Shown piece after piece: positions 1 to 10,500 of a stretch of 12,926 nucleotides of DNA; the first letter of the stretch is position 1, and each line of letters begins with the position of its first letter. The position numbers were made by a program, and so were the translations under genes. Below the pieces are notes generated by a model. That model was not told the origin of the DNA, did not search any database, and was given only the letters and a program-made list of their open reading frames with translations. The stretch comes from Bacteroidales bacterium UBA1754 (GTDB taxonomy: Bacteria > Bacteroidota > Bacteroidia > Bacteroidales > Paludibacteraceae): NCBI GenBank assembly GCA_002315615.1, contig DCHK01000036.1:1-12926 (forward strand), in the 5' to 3' direction.

Positions 1-51
1 TGAAATATTTTACAATACGCTGAAATAGTGGGCGTTACAAATAAAGATTTT

Positions 52-969
52 TTACTTTACTATTTGAATTTTCTGCCCAATGCTAATGATATTGCTGTGA
101 AGATTGTTCCAACCACGCAATTCGTCAGTAGTACAATCGTATTTTTTTGATATTCGATAGAGCGTTTCGCCTTTTTGAACTACGTGTACAATTGTATCTG
201 GAATAGCAATTTCTTCTTGTTCTACGTTGATTTTTTCAATATTTTCTTCTTTTTTTTGCTCTGAAATATTGGAATTATTCAAGACAACATCCTTTTGTGG
301 ACGCTTTAATTTTTGTCCGATACTCAAATTACTACTCGTCATATTATTTGCTGATTTTAAATCTTCGACTGTACAACCAAAAAGTTTGGAAAGGCTGTAC
401 ATTGTATCACCTTTTTTTACAATATAGACATTAGTATCTTGAATAGCGGGTATTTCCGTTTCTTTATTTTCTTCAATTTGTTCATCTATTTCAATTTCTT
501 TGTCGGACTTTTTATCATCTTTCGGCAATACGCGCGCCACACTTACAAAACGACGACTATAGTAATCACTCTCAACATCATCGATACGCACACCGCCCGA
601 AACAGATGCGTGAACGAAACGAATAGGTGTTTCGCCTTTTTCGCTGATAACAATTCCTACGTGACCAATAGTGTTTGATGACACGCGCGAACCTTTGAAA
701 AAAATCAAATCACCTTTTTGAGCATTTTTTCTTTTAACTGATGTACCGTTGTAAACTTGCGATGCACTACTTCTATTTAATGTATAACCAAATTGAGAAA
801 AAACGTATTTTGTAAACCCAGAGCAATCGAACGAATTTGGTCCATTGCCACCCGAGCGATATGGGCGACCGATGAAAGTTTGAGCATAAGCAACAAGTTC
901 GTCGCTTTGATTTGCATACAAACCGAGCGAAAAAAGTAAGACTAAAAATATACAGACGATTTTCTTCAT
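52..969 (-). CDS. Secreted NlpC/P60 (C40) peptidoglycan endopeptidase with two C-terminal LysM domains
   Basis: A 305-residue protein that probably cleaves peptide stems of peptidoglycan in the periplasm. Residues 1-19 form a signal peptide (MKK, a hydrophobic core, then LYA before Asn20) with no lipobox. The NlpC/P60 domain spans about 23-148. Cys49 (in FDCSGF), His103 (in GHVGI) and His120 (in VHAS) match the family's catalytic Cys-His-His triad. Two LysM domains, which bind glycan, cover about 181-223 and 261-304; both contain KGDT/KGET and end with SIGQK. Lysine/glutamate-rich linkers separate the domains (about 150-178 and 236-258). The signal peptide fixes the start. The gene follows gyrB after 70 nt that hold a terminator-like hairpin, and I see no clear promoter of its own. 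Family assignment is firm; the exact bond cleaved is not known from sequence. Confidence 0.93.
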   Translation of the reverse strand: MKKIVCIFLVLLFSLGLYANQSDELVAYAQTFIGRPYRSGGNGPNSFDCSGFTKYVFSQFGYTLNRSSASQVYNGTSVKRKNAQKGDLIFFKGSRVSSNTIGHVGIVISEKGETPIRFVHASVSGGVRIDDVESDYYSRRFVSVARVLPKDDKKSDKEIEIDEQIEENKETEIPAIQDTNVYIVKKGDTMYSLSKLFGCTVEDLKSANNMTSSNLSIGQKLKRPQKDVVLNNSNISEQKKEENIEKINVEQEEIAIPDTIVHVVQKGETLYRISKKYDCTTDELRGWNNLHSNIISIGQKIQIVK

Positions 970-977
970 TATTTTTT

Positions 978-1016
978 CAAAATAATAATAGCCACAACGA
1001 AATATTGCGGCTATTA
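978..1016 (-). terminator. Hairpin after gyrB, probable intrinsic terminator
   Basis: On the minus strand, TAATAGCCGCAA (1016-1005) pairs with TTGTGGCTATTA (997-986) across a 7-nt loop, giving a 12-bp stem. One pair is G-U in the minus-strand RNA, whereas the plus-strand RNA would have an A-C mismatch there, so the fold favours the minus strand. A moderate T-rich run (ATTATTTT) follows. It starts 23 nt past the gyrB stop codon and ends 16 nt before the peptidase start codon, so it may terminate partly or act in the peptidase leader. Confidence 0.65.
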
Positions 1017-1039
1017 CATATAATAATTACAAAACTTTA

Positions 1040-3001
1040 TTATGCGTCAATATTCGCATAGGTTGCATTTTTCTCGATGAAATCGCGACGAGGCTCAACT
1101 TCGTCACCCATCAACATTGAGAAAATTGCATCTGCTTCGGCAGCATTTTCGATAGTAATTTGGCGCAATGTACGATTTTCGGGATTCATTGTTGTATCCC
1201 AAAGCTGTTCGGGGTTCATTTCACCAAGACCTTTGTAACGTTGTTGAATAATACCACCTTCGTTACCTCCACCATAAGTATCAATAAACTTGAGGCGTTG
1301 TTCTTCCGTCCAACAATATTCGGCAACCTTACCTTTTTTACACAAATAAAGAGGTGGCGTTGCGATATATACATATCCGTTTTCGATAAGTTCTTTCATA
1401 TAACGGAAGAAGAAAGTAAGAATCAAAGTTGCAATGTGCGCACCATCGACATCGGCATCGGTCATAATAATTACCTTATGATAGCGCAATTTTGTAAGAT
1501 TTAACGCTTTAGGATCTTCTTCGGTACCAATAGTAACGCCTAACGCCGTGTAAATATTACGTATAGACTCACTTTCATAAGCACGACTTGTCATTACTTT
1601 CTCTACATTAAGAATTTTACCACGCAAAGGAAGAATGGCTTGAAATTTACGATCGCGACCAGATTTTGCAGAACCACCCGCAGAATCACCCTCGACAAGG
1701 AACAACTCGCTTATAGCAGGATCTTTGCTTGAGCAATCTGCCAACTTATCAGGCATTCCAGCACCAGAAAGTGGAGATTTACGTTGAACGCTTTCGCGAG
1801 CCTTGCGAGCCGCAACACGAGCGTTTGCAGCCAAAATAACCTTATCAACAATAATTTTTGCTTCGGTTGGATGTTCTTCCAAATAGTTTGAAAGTGCTTC
1901 GCCTACAGCCTGTTGAACAGCACCTTGAACTTCGCTGTTACCGAGTTTTGTTTTTGTCTGTCCTTCAAATTGCGGTTCGGCAACCTTTATGGAAATTACT
2001 GCAGTAAGACCTTCGCGGAAATCTTCGCCAGAAATTTCAATTTTATTTTTTTCGAGTTTTTCGAGTTCTTTTTTGCAATTAACATCAGCATACGCTTTAA
2101 GCGTACGAGTGAGCGCCATACGGAAACCAGCCAAGTGCGTACCACCTTCGATGGTATTGATATTATTCACATAAGAGTGAATATTTTCTGAATAACCATC
2201 GTTGTACATCACTGCAATTTCGATAGGAGTACCTTGTTTTTCGGTATTCAAATAAATGACATCATCGAAAAGATGTTTACGAGTTGCATCGATGTAACGG
2301 ACAAATTCTTGCAAACCATCTTTTGAATAGAAAGTTTCTTCTTTTGTTTTGCCATCTTCGTCGGGACGCAAATCTTTGAGGATGATTGTAATGCCCGCAT
2401 TCAAAAATGCCAATTCGCGCATACGATTTGCAAGAATTTCGTACTTATAAATCGTAGTAGTGAAAATAGAATCATCAGGCCAAAATTGCTGACGAGTACC
2501 ACGCAAATTAGTTTCGCCAACTACCTTTACCGCATACAAAGGTTTTCCTTTTTCATATTCTTGTTGATAGATTTTGCCATCGCGGAAAACCTGCGACATC
2601 ATACGTGTAGAAAGTGCGTTAACGCAAGAAACACCTACGCCGTGCAAACCACCAGACACTTTGTAAGAACCTTTGTCGAACTTACCACCTGCGTGGAGCA
2701 CAGTCATAACAACTTCGAGTGCTGATTTATGCTCTTTTTCGTGCATATCGACAGGAATACCACGACCATTGTCGAGCACAGTAATAGAATTATCTTCGTT
2801 TATAGTAACTTCGATATGAGTACAATATCCAGCAAGGGCTTCGTCGATAGAGTTGTCGACCGTTTCGTAAACAAGATGGTGAAGACCTTTTTCGCTGATA
2901 TCGCCAATATACATTGCAGGGCGTTTGCGCACTGCTTCCAAACCTTCTAATACTTGAATGCTGCTTGCACCATAATTAGATTGTCCTTGATTTTCGCTCA
3001 T
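1040..3001 (-). CDS. gyrB: DNA gyrase subunit B
   Basis: A 653-residue ATPase subunit of DNA gyrase, which pairs with GyrA in the cytoplasm to introduce negative supercoils. The GHKL ATPase domain shows Glu46 and Asn50 (YETVDNS), Asp77 (LDNGRGIP) and the lid loop GGLHGVGV (117-124). The transducer domain runs to about residue 400. The TOPRIM metal site is Glu437 in EGDSAGG plus Asp515/Asp517 in MTDADVDG. The C-terminal gyrase signature QRYKGLGEMNPEQLW (587-601) and a PRRDFIEKNA tail complete it. The large insertion found in E. coli GyrB (804 residues) is absent. QRYKGLGEMN with this tail fits GyrB rather than ParE. I place the start at the ATG at 3001-2999 (MSENQ). An in-frame ATG at 3082 would add 27 residues unlike GyrB and lies upstream of the apparent promoter. 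gyrA is not in the window. Confidence 0.97.
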   Translation of the reverse strand: MSENQGQSNYGASSIQVLEGLEAVRKRPAMYIGDISEKGLHHLVYETVDNSIDEALAGYCTHIEVTINEDNSITVLDNGRGIPVDMHEKEHKSALEVVMTVLHAGGKFDKGSYKVSGGLHGVGVSCVNALSTRMMSQVFRDGKIYQQEYEKGKPLYAVKVVGETNLRGTRQQFWPDDSIFTTTIYKYEILANRMRELAFLNAGITIILKDLRPDEDGKTKEETFYSKDGLQEFVRYIDATRKHLFDDVIYLNTEKQGTPIEIAVMYNDGYSENIHSYVNNINTIEGGTHLAGFRMALTRTLKAYADVNCKKELEKLEKNKIEISGEDFREGLTAVISIKVAEPQFEGQTKTKLGNSEVQGAVQQAVGEALSNYLEEHPTEAKIIVDKVILAANARVAARKARESVQRKSPLSGAGMPDKLADCSSKDPAISELFLVEGDSAGGSAKSGRDRKFQAILPLRGKILNVEKVMTSRAYESESIRNIYTALGVTIGTEEDPKALNLTKLRYHKVIIMTDADVDGAHIATLILTFFFRYMKELIENGYVYIATPPLYLCKKGKVAEYCWTEEQRLKFIDTYGGGNEGGIIQQRYKGLGEMNPEQLWDTTMNPENRTLRQITIENAAEADAIFSMLMGDEVEPRRDFIEKNATYANIDA

Positions 3002-3029
3002 TTTAATAATCTTTCTGTTTTCAAACTTA

Positions 3030-3060
3030 CAAATGTAGTGAAAATATTGTAAAAAAACAA
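3030..3060 (-). promoter_or_regulatory. Bacteroidota-type promoter of gyrB
   Basis: On the minus strand TTG (3060-3058) is followed after 20 nt by TACATTTG (3037-3030). This fits the -33/-7 consensus TTG-N19-21-TAnnTTTG used by the primary sigma factor of Bacteroidota. A second overlapping box, TAAGTTTG (3029-3022), lacks a TTG at the right distance. Transcription would begin near 3024, giving a leader of about 20-25 nt before the ATG at 3001. Assigned from sequence match only. Confidence 0.6.
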
Positions 3061-3107
3061 TTGATTTTTCATTGCAAAACAAAATATTACAATTTTTCTA
3101 AGTTGCT

Positions 3108-3148
3108 AAAAAACAAAAGAAGAACGCACTTGTAGGCACGTTCTTCTT
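3108..3148 (-). terminator. Intrinsic terminator after the PorP/SprF-like gene
   Basis: On the minus strand AAGAAGAACG (3148-3139) pairs perfectly with CGTTCTTCTT (3126-3117), a 10-bp stem with a 12-nt loop. A T-tract follows directly (TT then G then TTTTTT, ending at 3108). It begins 19 nt after the stop codon at 3168 and precedes the gyrB promoter, so it marks the end of the upstream transcription unit. Confidence 0.85.
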
Positions 3149-3167
3149 ATACATAAATTCAAAAATT

Positions 3168-4166
3168 TTAGTGGCAGAAGAAATAAATAGGTGATTTTTC
3201 TTTTTTCTTAATGTAGAAATTAAGCGTCAACTCGTGACTACCGCCAGAAGTATCGGACAAGCCAGAAAGAGAAATATCGTAACTATATGCCACTTTGAAT
3301 GTTTCGCCACCAAGTCCGACAACAAGAATTAAAGCATCGTTGCTTGTTTTTGTAGCAGTAGGTACGAAAAAGTTTCGATACCAAATGCCAAACTGCATAG
3401 GATTTTTTGTCCACGTAACGCCCAAATCTAACTGATTGTATTTACCTTGATGTTGTGCCAACATAGCAAATGTGAGCATTTCGGCAGACGGATTTCGCCA
3501 ATTTCCTTTTTCTTTATAAATCCAGTTTCCACCTGCAGCCAACGAAAGTCTCATTGGGATTTTTTCTGAGCCACCCAAAAATGAGACATTGTTGCGCACT
3601 AAATGGTCGAGATTGACGGTTGTCCAAAAATATTTATTGTACAACATAGCAGAAACATCGACATCCACTTTTTTGTATGAATCTTTTTCGAGATAATTAT
3701 AAGTGGAATTGCTGATAATTTTACCATCGGCGGCAATATTCTCACTAAAAACGAGTTTATCGGGGTCGATTGACTTTGAAATAAACTTGACTTGTACGCC
3801 AGGACGGAAGAATAATTTTTTATTTATTTGCACACGATAGTTGTACTGAAAAGCGCCCTCGTAGGCACGCACCAAACCACCACCTTGCACATCACCAAGG
3901 AAAATGGCACCAAATGCACTATTATAACGATCGACGAAATAATCGGCGGACGCTGAAAAAGTAGAATATGTTTTGCCACGACTGACACTCGTCCACTGAT
4001 TGCGATACGCCAAAGTAACTTTGCTACCATTGAACATTCCCGCAAAAGAAGGCGCAATAGTTTGTGTATTGTTGTACGACTGCGACAACAGCACATCTTG
4101 CGCTTGTGCCAAATGACACATTGCAAGAAGTACAAAAATCATTGATATTTTCTTTATCGCAGTCAT
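3168..4166 (-). CDS. PorP/SprF-family type IX secretion outer-membrane protein
   Basis: A 332-residue predicted outer-membrane beta-barrel. A signal peptide covers residues 1-22 (MTAIKK, a hydrophobic stretch, then AQA before QDV). Mature residues start with the family pattern QD-x4-SQSYNN-x5-APSFAG, followed by YRNQW near residues 55-59. The rest has alternating hydrophobic and aromatic strands and the family-like ending SYDISLSGLSDTSGGSHELTL. Length and layout match PorP/SprF proteins. In Flavobacterium johnsoniae, SprF is encoded just after the giant adhesin SprB and is needed for its export. Here the gene likewise follows a giant type B cargo gene after 64 nt without a terminator, which suggests co-transcription and a dedicated partner. 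It is more likely the SprF-like cargo-specific type than the core PorP of the secretion machine, because no other type IX core genes are near. The tail ends in a short lysine-rich stretch and Phe-Phe-Cys-His. Confidence 0.9.
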   Translation of the reverse strand: MTAIKKISMIFVLLAMCHLAQAQDVLLSQSYNNTQTIAPSFAGMFNGSKVTLAYRNQWTSVSRGKTYSTFSASADYFVDRYNSAFGAIFLGDVQGGGLVRAYEGAFQYNYRVQINKKLFFRPGVQVKFISKSIDPDKLVFSENIAADGKIISNSTYNYLEKDSYKKVDVDVSAMLYNKYFWTTVNLDHLVRNNVSFLGGSEKIPMRLSLAAGGNWIYKEKGNWRNPSAEMLTFAMLAQHQGKYNQLDLGVTWTKNPMQFGIWYRNFFVPTATKTSNDALILVVGLGGETFKVAYSYDISLSGLSDTSGGSHELTLNFYIKKKEKSPIYFFCH

Positions 4167-4230
4167 TATACAAACGATTCAATTTACGAAATTACTATTT
4201 TTTTCTTTTTTAACGTATCTAACAATCCGA
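4167..4230 (-). promoter_or_regulatory. A-rich leader between giant gene and PorP/SprF-like gene
   Basis: These 64 nt hold no hairpin with a T-tract and no TAnnTTTG box at a plausible position. The minus strand contains a long A-rich run (TTAAAAAAGAAAAAAATAG, 4217-4199), like the A-rich leaders that Bacteroidota ribosomes often use instead of a Shine-Dalgarno site. The simplest reading is one transcript covering both genes. Confidence 0.5.
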
Positions 4231-4534
4231 TTATTGTATTAAAAGAACTTCACCTTTTCGTGTAAAATCACGTCCGTCGATGAATTTTCCTGTCGATTTA
4301 TACACATATACTCCTGATTGACAGAGTTTTCCATCAAGATAACCATCCCAACCAACATTGATATCGTTGGTACTGAAAATTTCCTCGCCCCAACGGTTGA
4401 AAATTTGCAAAGAATATTCCACCACACCTTGAGAAACTGGATAGAACACATCGTTATTTCTATCGTCGAGCGAGAATTTGCCACCGTTTGCCTCCGATTT
4501 ATTTGGAATAAACGCATTAGGGAACGTGATGAAA
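4231..4534 (-). other. Type B type IX secretion C-terminal sorting domain (CHU_C, gliding-motility-associated)
   Basis: The last ~100 residues of the giant protein. They show the family landmarks in order: FPNAFIPN, a polar loop with DVFYPVSQGV, YSLQIFNRWGEEIF, GWDGYLDGK, SGVYVYK, and a closing KGEVLLIQ. The usual form of the second landmark is NGDGINDVF; here the loop reads NKSEANGGKFSLDDRNNDVF, slightly longer. This domain class depends on a PorP/SprF partner for export in characterised flavobacteria, which fits the adjacent gene. Confidence 0.93.
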
Positions 4535-7500
4535 CCTTCCATTTTTACCAAAACAGCATTTGGAATTTTGATAGAATCTGAACAAGAATTGGCATCTTCC
4601 ATTCTGTAGAAAATATCAAAAACGCCTTCGGCAGGATACGTATATGTAGGCACACGCTCGGTAGAAGTATCGCCATTGCCGAAATCCCAGAAATATTTTG
4701 CACCTTCGTCTGAATTGTTAATCAAAAGCAACGAGGCTTGTGGCAAATACAAAGTATCTTGCATTATCGTGATATCAATTTTAGGTGGAGCAATTACTGT
4801 AATTTTCTTTTTGTAAACATCAGTTTTCAAATCGCCTTTTGCAGTAAGTGTAATTTCGTAATTTCCTGCATTTTGATAAATATGGCGAGGATTGAAAAGC
4901 GTAGATGTAGTGCCATCGCCAAAATCCCATTCAAAATCGGCTTTGCCAACAGTACTATTTGTAATATTTATATCAAATGGTTGGCAACCACTATCGGCAT
5001 CGGTAACAAACAATGCGACAGGTTCTTTGACATACAAAATAGTAACTTCGGAATATGCAGTACACTGGTTAGACGAAACCGTCCAACGGAAAATATTTCG
5101 TCCAACAGAAAGATTTGAGACGTCGGTGCCATACGATGACTTATCGGCAATTTTGGCATCGCCATAAACAACCGACCATTTACCCGTAATTCCTTCGACT
5201 GGCATTGAAGCATTCAAACGATAATCGGTAACGAAAATCGTGTCGTTGCGACCAGCGAAAGCAAATTTACGTGGCGAACTTGATTGAATTGTTACAAATG
5301 TATAATCTTCGCAAAATCCGTTTTTGGTTGTCCAACGGAATACATTTTTGCCAAAATCTAAGTTTGTTGCCATTGTAATATTATTGTTGGCATCTTCAAT
5401 TTCGGCATTTCCAACTACACACTCCCACGTACCAGTACCAATCATTGGTTCAGTAGCACGAAGAAGGATTTCGTTTTCGCAAGTAATGTGTTGGTCGGTA
5501 ATTTCAACTTCGGCTTTGTCGGCACTATTGTTATAAACCATCACCGTATCTGATTTTGTACAAAGTCCGTTGTTTACTTCCCAAATCAAATAATTTTCGC
5601 CCAAACCGAGATCTGAAACTTCTGTTTGCGGATTGTTTGGATTTGCGAATGTTGCTTTTCCTTTGCCCGCAGCGACGCGCCAAGTTCCGACATACGGAGT
5701 TACAGGAGTGGCATTCAATTGCGTATTGCTTTTGCAATTTGTATAAATATTTGCACCCGCTTCCACTTTTGGCATTTGGCGAATTTTAATTTCTTTTGAG
5801 AGTGCAGGACCTATATTGCAACGGTTTTTACCCATCACGGTGATTGTTCCACTTACGGCATCGTGATTGAGCGAAACCCAAATATCAGCACTTTCGTCGC
5901 CATCTTCTATCACAAAACCGTATGGCAACGACCATTCATATTTTTCAGCATTAGGAATGCTTACCGTTCCTATATACTGCAATTCGCCCGACACACAAAT
6001 TTCGTCGGGAGCAATGATTTGCGTTGGCACTTCCACAGCGTATTTTGGTGACACGAAAAGAGAAGTAGATTCGCCCACACCACAATCGTTTTCGGCGTAA
6101 ACAGTGATAAATCCTGCTTTTGCATTTTCAGAAAATTCCAAAAGAATTTGATTTGATTCAAAACCATTCACAATTCGAGTGCCTTCGGGAACCGACCATC
6201 TGTATTTTGTAGCATTGGCTATGGTTGGCACAAAATAGCGTTCTTTAGTTCCTGTACAAACTTCGGCATTACCCGTAATGACTTGCGCCGCTTCGGGCAA
6301 ATTAAGCACGGCAATTTGAACATCGCCGACAACTGGCGTTGAGCAACCACCATCCGATTCAACTTTTTTGAACAAATATCGTGTTGTTTCGTCAATATCT
6401 ACTGGCAACAAATAAGGCGACTGCTGTACAGTAACGATTTTTTCGACACCATTTTGCGAATAATAAACGTGCCAAGGCGCTTTGCCTGTGAGCGTAAGTT
6501 CTATTTGAGTTTTTTCGCCTTTACACAATATTTGATTGATTGCTTTAGCAGCCAAAGTAGCACGAGGTTGCACATCAACTTCTACCACATTGCTTACTTC
6601 TGATGTACAATATGGAGTTGATACCTTATTAACTACATAAGTTGAAGTTTCATCGGGATTTATTGTAATGTAACCATATCTTTCTAAAATATCAGACTTA
6701 CGATACATCCATTCGCCTTTTGACATCATTATTGTCCAAGGAACTTCGCCCGTCAAACGATACTCAAGTTCGACAGATTCGCCTTCGCAAACTGCAAATT
6801 TTGTTTCGGGCAAAGTGATTGTAGGCACATCGTGAACTTTAACAGACAATTGGTCATTTATAATTCTGGCGTTACAATCGTTAGTATCGTATGCTCTGGT
6901 AATTTGATACGTTGTGTTTTCGGTTGGCGTTGCAATATACGTGTACATTGCTTGATCTGTATTTACCGAATAATTATTTGTACCATCGGTAAATTCTATT
7001 GTCCAATCGGTTTTTGTATTCATTGAGAAATCCAAATCGACTGATTCGCCTTCGCAAATATCAGTTTCACCAATCAAAGAAATTTCAAGATAATTATCTT
7101 CCAAAGAGAAATTCATATTCGCACTGCAATTATGAGAGTCGGTAGCAGTGAAATCATAAACTCCCGTCATCAAGTTATATTGATTCAAATCGGTAGAATG
7201 AGCAGTTTCTATACCATCGCCCCTCCAAAGATATTGCACAGGAGCCGTACCGCCCGAAACCGTAAGTTCTATAGAACCATCGGCTTTGCTATAGCAAGAT
7301 GGTTGATTAACTATATCAATACGAATAGATAATTTGTCGGGTTGTGTTACAATATAATTATTTTGAATTGTACAATTATTTTTATCGGTAACCAAAACGC
7401 TGTACGAACCTGCAGGTAAATCGTAAAGCGAAGCGTCGTGTTTAAATTCGTCTTTTACTGCAATTCCCGTCCACTCGTAAGCATAAGGCAAAACGCCACC

Positions 7501-10500
7501 ACGAGGTTCGACTGAAAGCACTGCGGTGCTATCGCCAAAGCAAAGCAACTCAGTTTCGGTACGTCCAGAAGTAATCAAAGTCAATTCGTCAGGTTCTTCT
7601 ACCTTGAATGAATTTCTGTAAATAACACCTACGGCATCGACCACCTCGACCGAATAAATGCCAGCAGACAAGCGGACAGCATCTCGTTCGGTAGAAATGA
7701 CAATGTCATTTTCGTCGTACCAAGTGTATGAATAAGGAATTGTTCCGCCCGAAATTTCTAACGAAACAGAGCCGTTGCTATATCCGAAACAAGTAACATC
7801 TTTCACTTCGTATTTCACTTCCAACTTTTCTGGTTGCGTTATTACAAACATTGTGTCTAAACGGCAACCATTTGCGTCGGTTACTTTAAGGAAATAATTA
7901 CCCGCAGGCAAGTTTTGCAAATTTTGGTCGGTAGCGTGTTCCGTAGGAACTCCTTGTCCACTCCATTCAAAACTCAAAGGCTCGATGCCACCATTCATTG
8001 CAATTTCGATAGATCCAGTACTATCGCCATACGCCAAAACATTTTGCAACGAGAGTAATGTAAGTTGCATTGGCGACTTATCGGAAATGGTAACGATTTT
8101 TGTGGCTTCGCAACCATTATAATCAGTTGCGTGCGCTTCGTAAATGCCCGCTTCCACATTTGCGAGAGTTCCGCCAACCGCAACAATTTCTGTTTTGCCA
8201 GCATTTGTCCACTGATATGTATAAGGAGCAGTTCCACCATTTGCCGCAACAGTTACAGATGCGTCACGCGAATCGAAGCACGAAAGTTCTTTTTGTTCCG
8301 TTACATCTACATTTAATAATGTAGGTTCGGTGATTTGAATAGTATCTGCAGCCGTACAACCAATGCTATCGGTAGCAAGTACCATATATGTGGCAGCATC
8401 CAAATTTTTTATGTTCGTTTCGGCAGCAGAGAAACTACCACCATCTGTCCAAACAAACGAAATAGGATTAAAACCACCTGTAGCCGTAACCTCAATTTCA
8501 CCATCGGACTTGCCAAAACAAGAAACTGATTTTGTCAAAGATGAAACTTTGAGTGGTTTTACATAAAATTCCTCAGGATTTGTGCGACGGCACTCGCCAC
8601 GCGAAGCATAAAAATGGCAATATGCCATTTCTGTAATAGGGTTGAAAATAATTGTTCCACCATCGCCAATCAGCGATTGGAATAAAACTCCGTTCACCCA
8701 CATATCATACTGAACACCTGCTTCGGAATTGTCTATTGCAAAAGAATTATTGTTATCAACGCAAACTACATAAGGATTGAATTCGCGCAACGGTTTTACA
8801 TAAAAGCGTTTCGATTTTTGAACCGTGCAAAATACCTCGTCGCTTTCTTCTTCGTAATAATCAACAAAATAGGTAACGGAATACCAGCCCTCTTTCATTT
8901 GACTTGGGTAGATATATGCCTTGCCATCTTCTATATTTTCTAAAGCAGACTGCGCCTCTGCCACATCAATTTCAAAATGAGAATTTACTTTACTGCTTCC
9001 AATAATTAGCAACGAATCAATTGTACCACAAATTTCTTCGCCATCGGCATAACCAAAGAAATCTACCGTTTTGCTCAATACTTTGAAATATTGTTCGTAA
9101 GAATTTACACACGAACCAATTTGTCCGTAGAAATCGATATAATCTTCACGAATGTTAAATTCTACAGGATTTGAACTGTTATAATTTGTCTTATCAAAAA
9201 GAATTTGCGCCTTACCATTGCCTAAATCTTTCACATAAGTAGTATCGGTGAAATATGGCGTACCCAATCCAATAGGGAATCCTGAGATTTCTGTTGAGCC
9301 AACATTTTCGCAATACTTTTCATTCAAGTTTAAAATGCGCATTGAACCTTTTGCCTGTCCGTGAACAAAAACATCAAATTTAATACTATCAACACAACCA
9401 CCTTCGGTGTCGGTAAATGTGTATGTAATATGATGCGTACCTAATCCAGCAGAATCGGTAACAAGCAAATTATTGTCCAAACCTAAACTTTCGGTCGAAT
9501 AAAATCCACCTTCTGGCAAACAATTGAACACGATTGTATCGCCCATACAATAGTCGCGCACAGGCAGATTGACATCGAGTATAGGCAAAGGCAAAACCTT
9601 GATATTAAAGCGATAAGTATTAGGACAATAACCATCGTTGAATTCTAACAAAATTTCGTATCTGCCCACGCCCCAAGCAGGGTCAAAATAAAGAGAATCG
9701 GTATTTGGCCAATTGAAATGGTTGACAATAGTATCTTTATTATCTTTAATAATGTATGCTTGACCAACAATATCGAAAGCCGCAGTAAAGTTTACGCTCA
9801 CACGCTCGTCGGTTACACAATAAACATTAGGGATTTTCAGCGCCTCGACATTTCGTGGAGAGAAAATATAAAAATCTTTCCAAGAATAATGCTGGCAATT
9901 GGTGTAATCCATTTTGAAGAACATCACACGATATTTACCAGAATTTACGAGCGACGGATTTATCCAACATTGACCTGTGAGGGAATCTTGTTCTATAATC
10001 AGTTTTGGATCGTTCGTTTCAAAATGTCCGTCTTGTCTGGTTGAAACAATCTGTACACGCTCTGAGCGGCTACACAAAGTATCGCCTTCGGGTATCATAA
10101 TTTTACCCATATCGAGCAACGTTGATGGAGGTTCCGAACCGATGATGATTCGTTTCATCATACTATTTTCGCAACCTTTATCATCTACATACGTGTAACG
10201 CAAGTGATATGTTCCTGGCAAACAATCTTTTATGTACGCATTTCCTCCTTCAAGTTTTATTACTGTGGCAGGACTTTCATCTTGTTTGTACAATGTCCAA
10301 TATCCACCAGACGGAATTCCTTGCACATTCAAACTATCGTTTATCAAGCGACAGAATATATATTCACTTTTGTATTTTGTAGGAGGTCCAAGTTCCACAG
10401 GGCAATACCAATTCACGTTTGGCGATGGGTTTACATAATAATACCTAACTTTTTTGTTTGTACAACCCTTATTATCTGTATATGTGTACATTACAGAGTC

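Noticed and set aside
1..51. Possible hairpin after the peptidase gene (ACGC ... GCGT on the minus strand)
   Set aside because: Only a 4-bp stem before a mismatch, with an 11-nt loop and no clean T-tract after it; too weak to call a terminator.
3824..4135. Second minus-strand frame of 103 codons inside the PorP/SprF-like gene
   Set aside because: Out-of-frame overlap with a clear family member; Cys/Arg-rich composition typical of a shifted frame.
4167..4185. Possible -7 box ending in GTTTG just before the PorP/SprF-like gene
   Set aside because: The TA of TAnnTTTG is absent (AT instead), and the site is only a few bases from the start codon, too close for a promoter.
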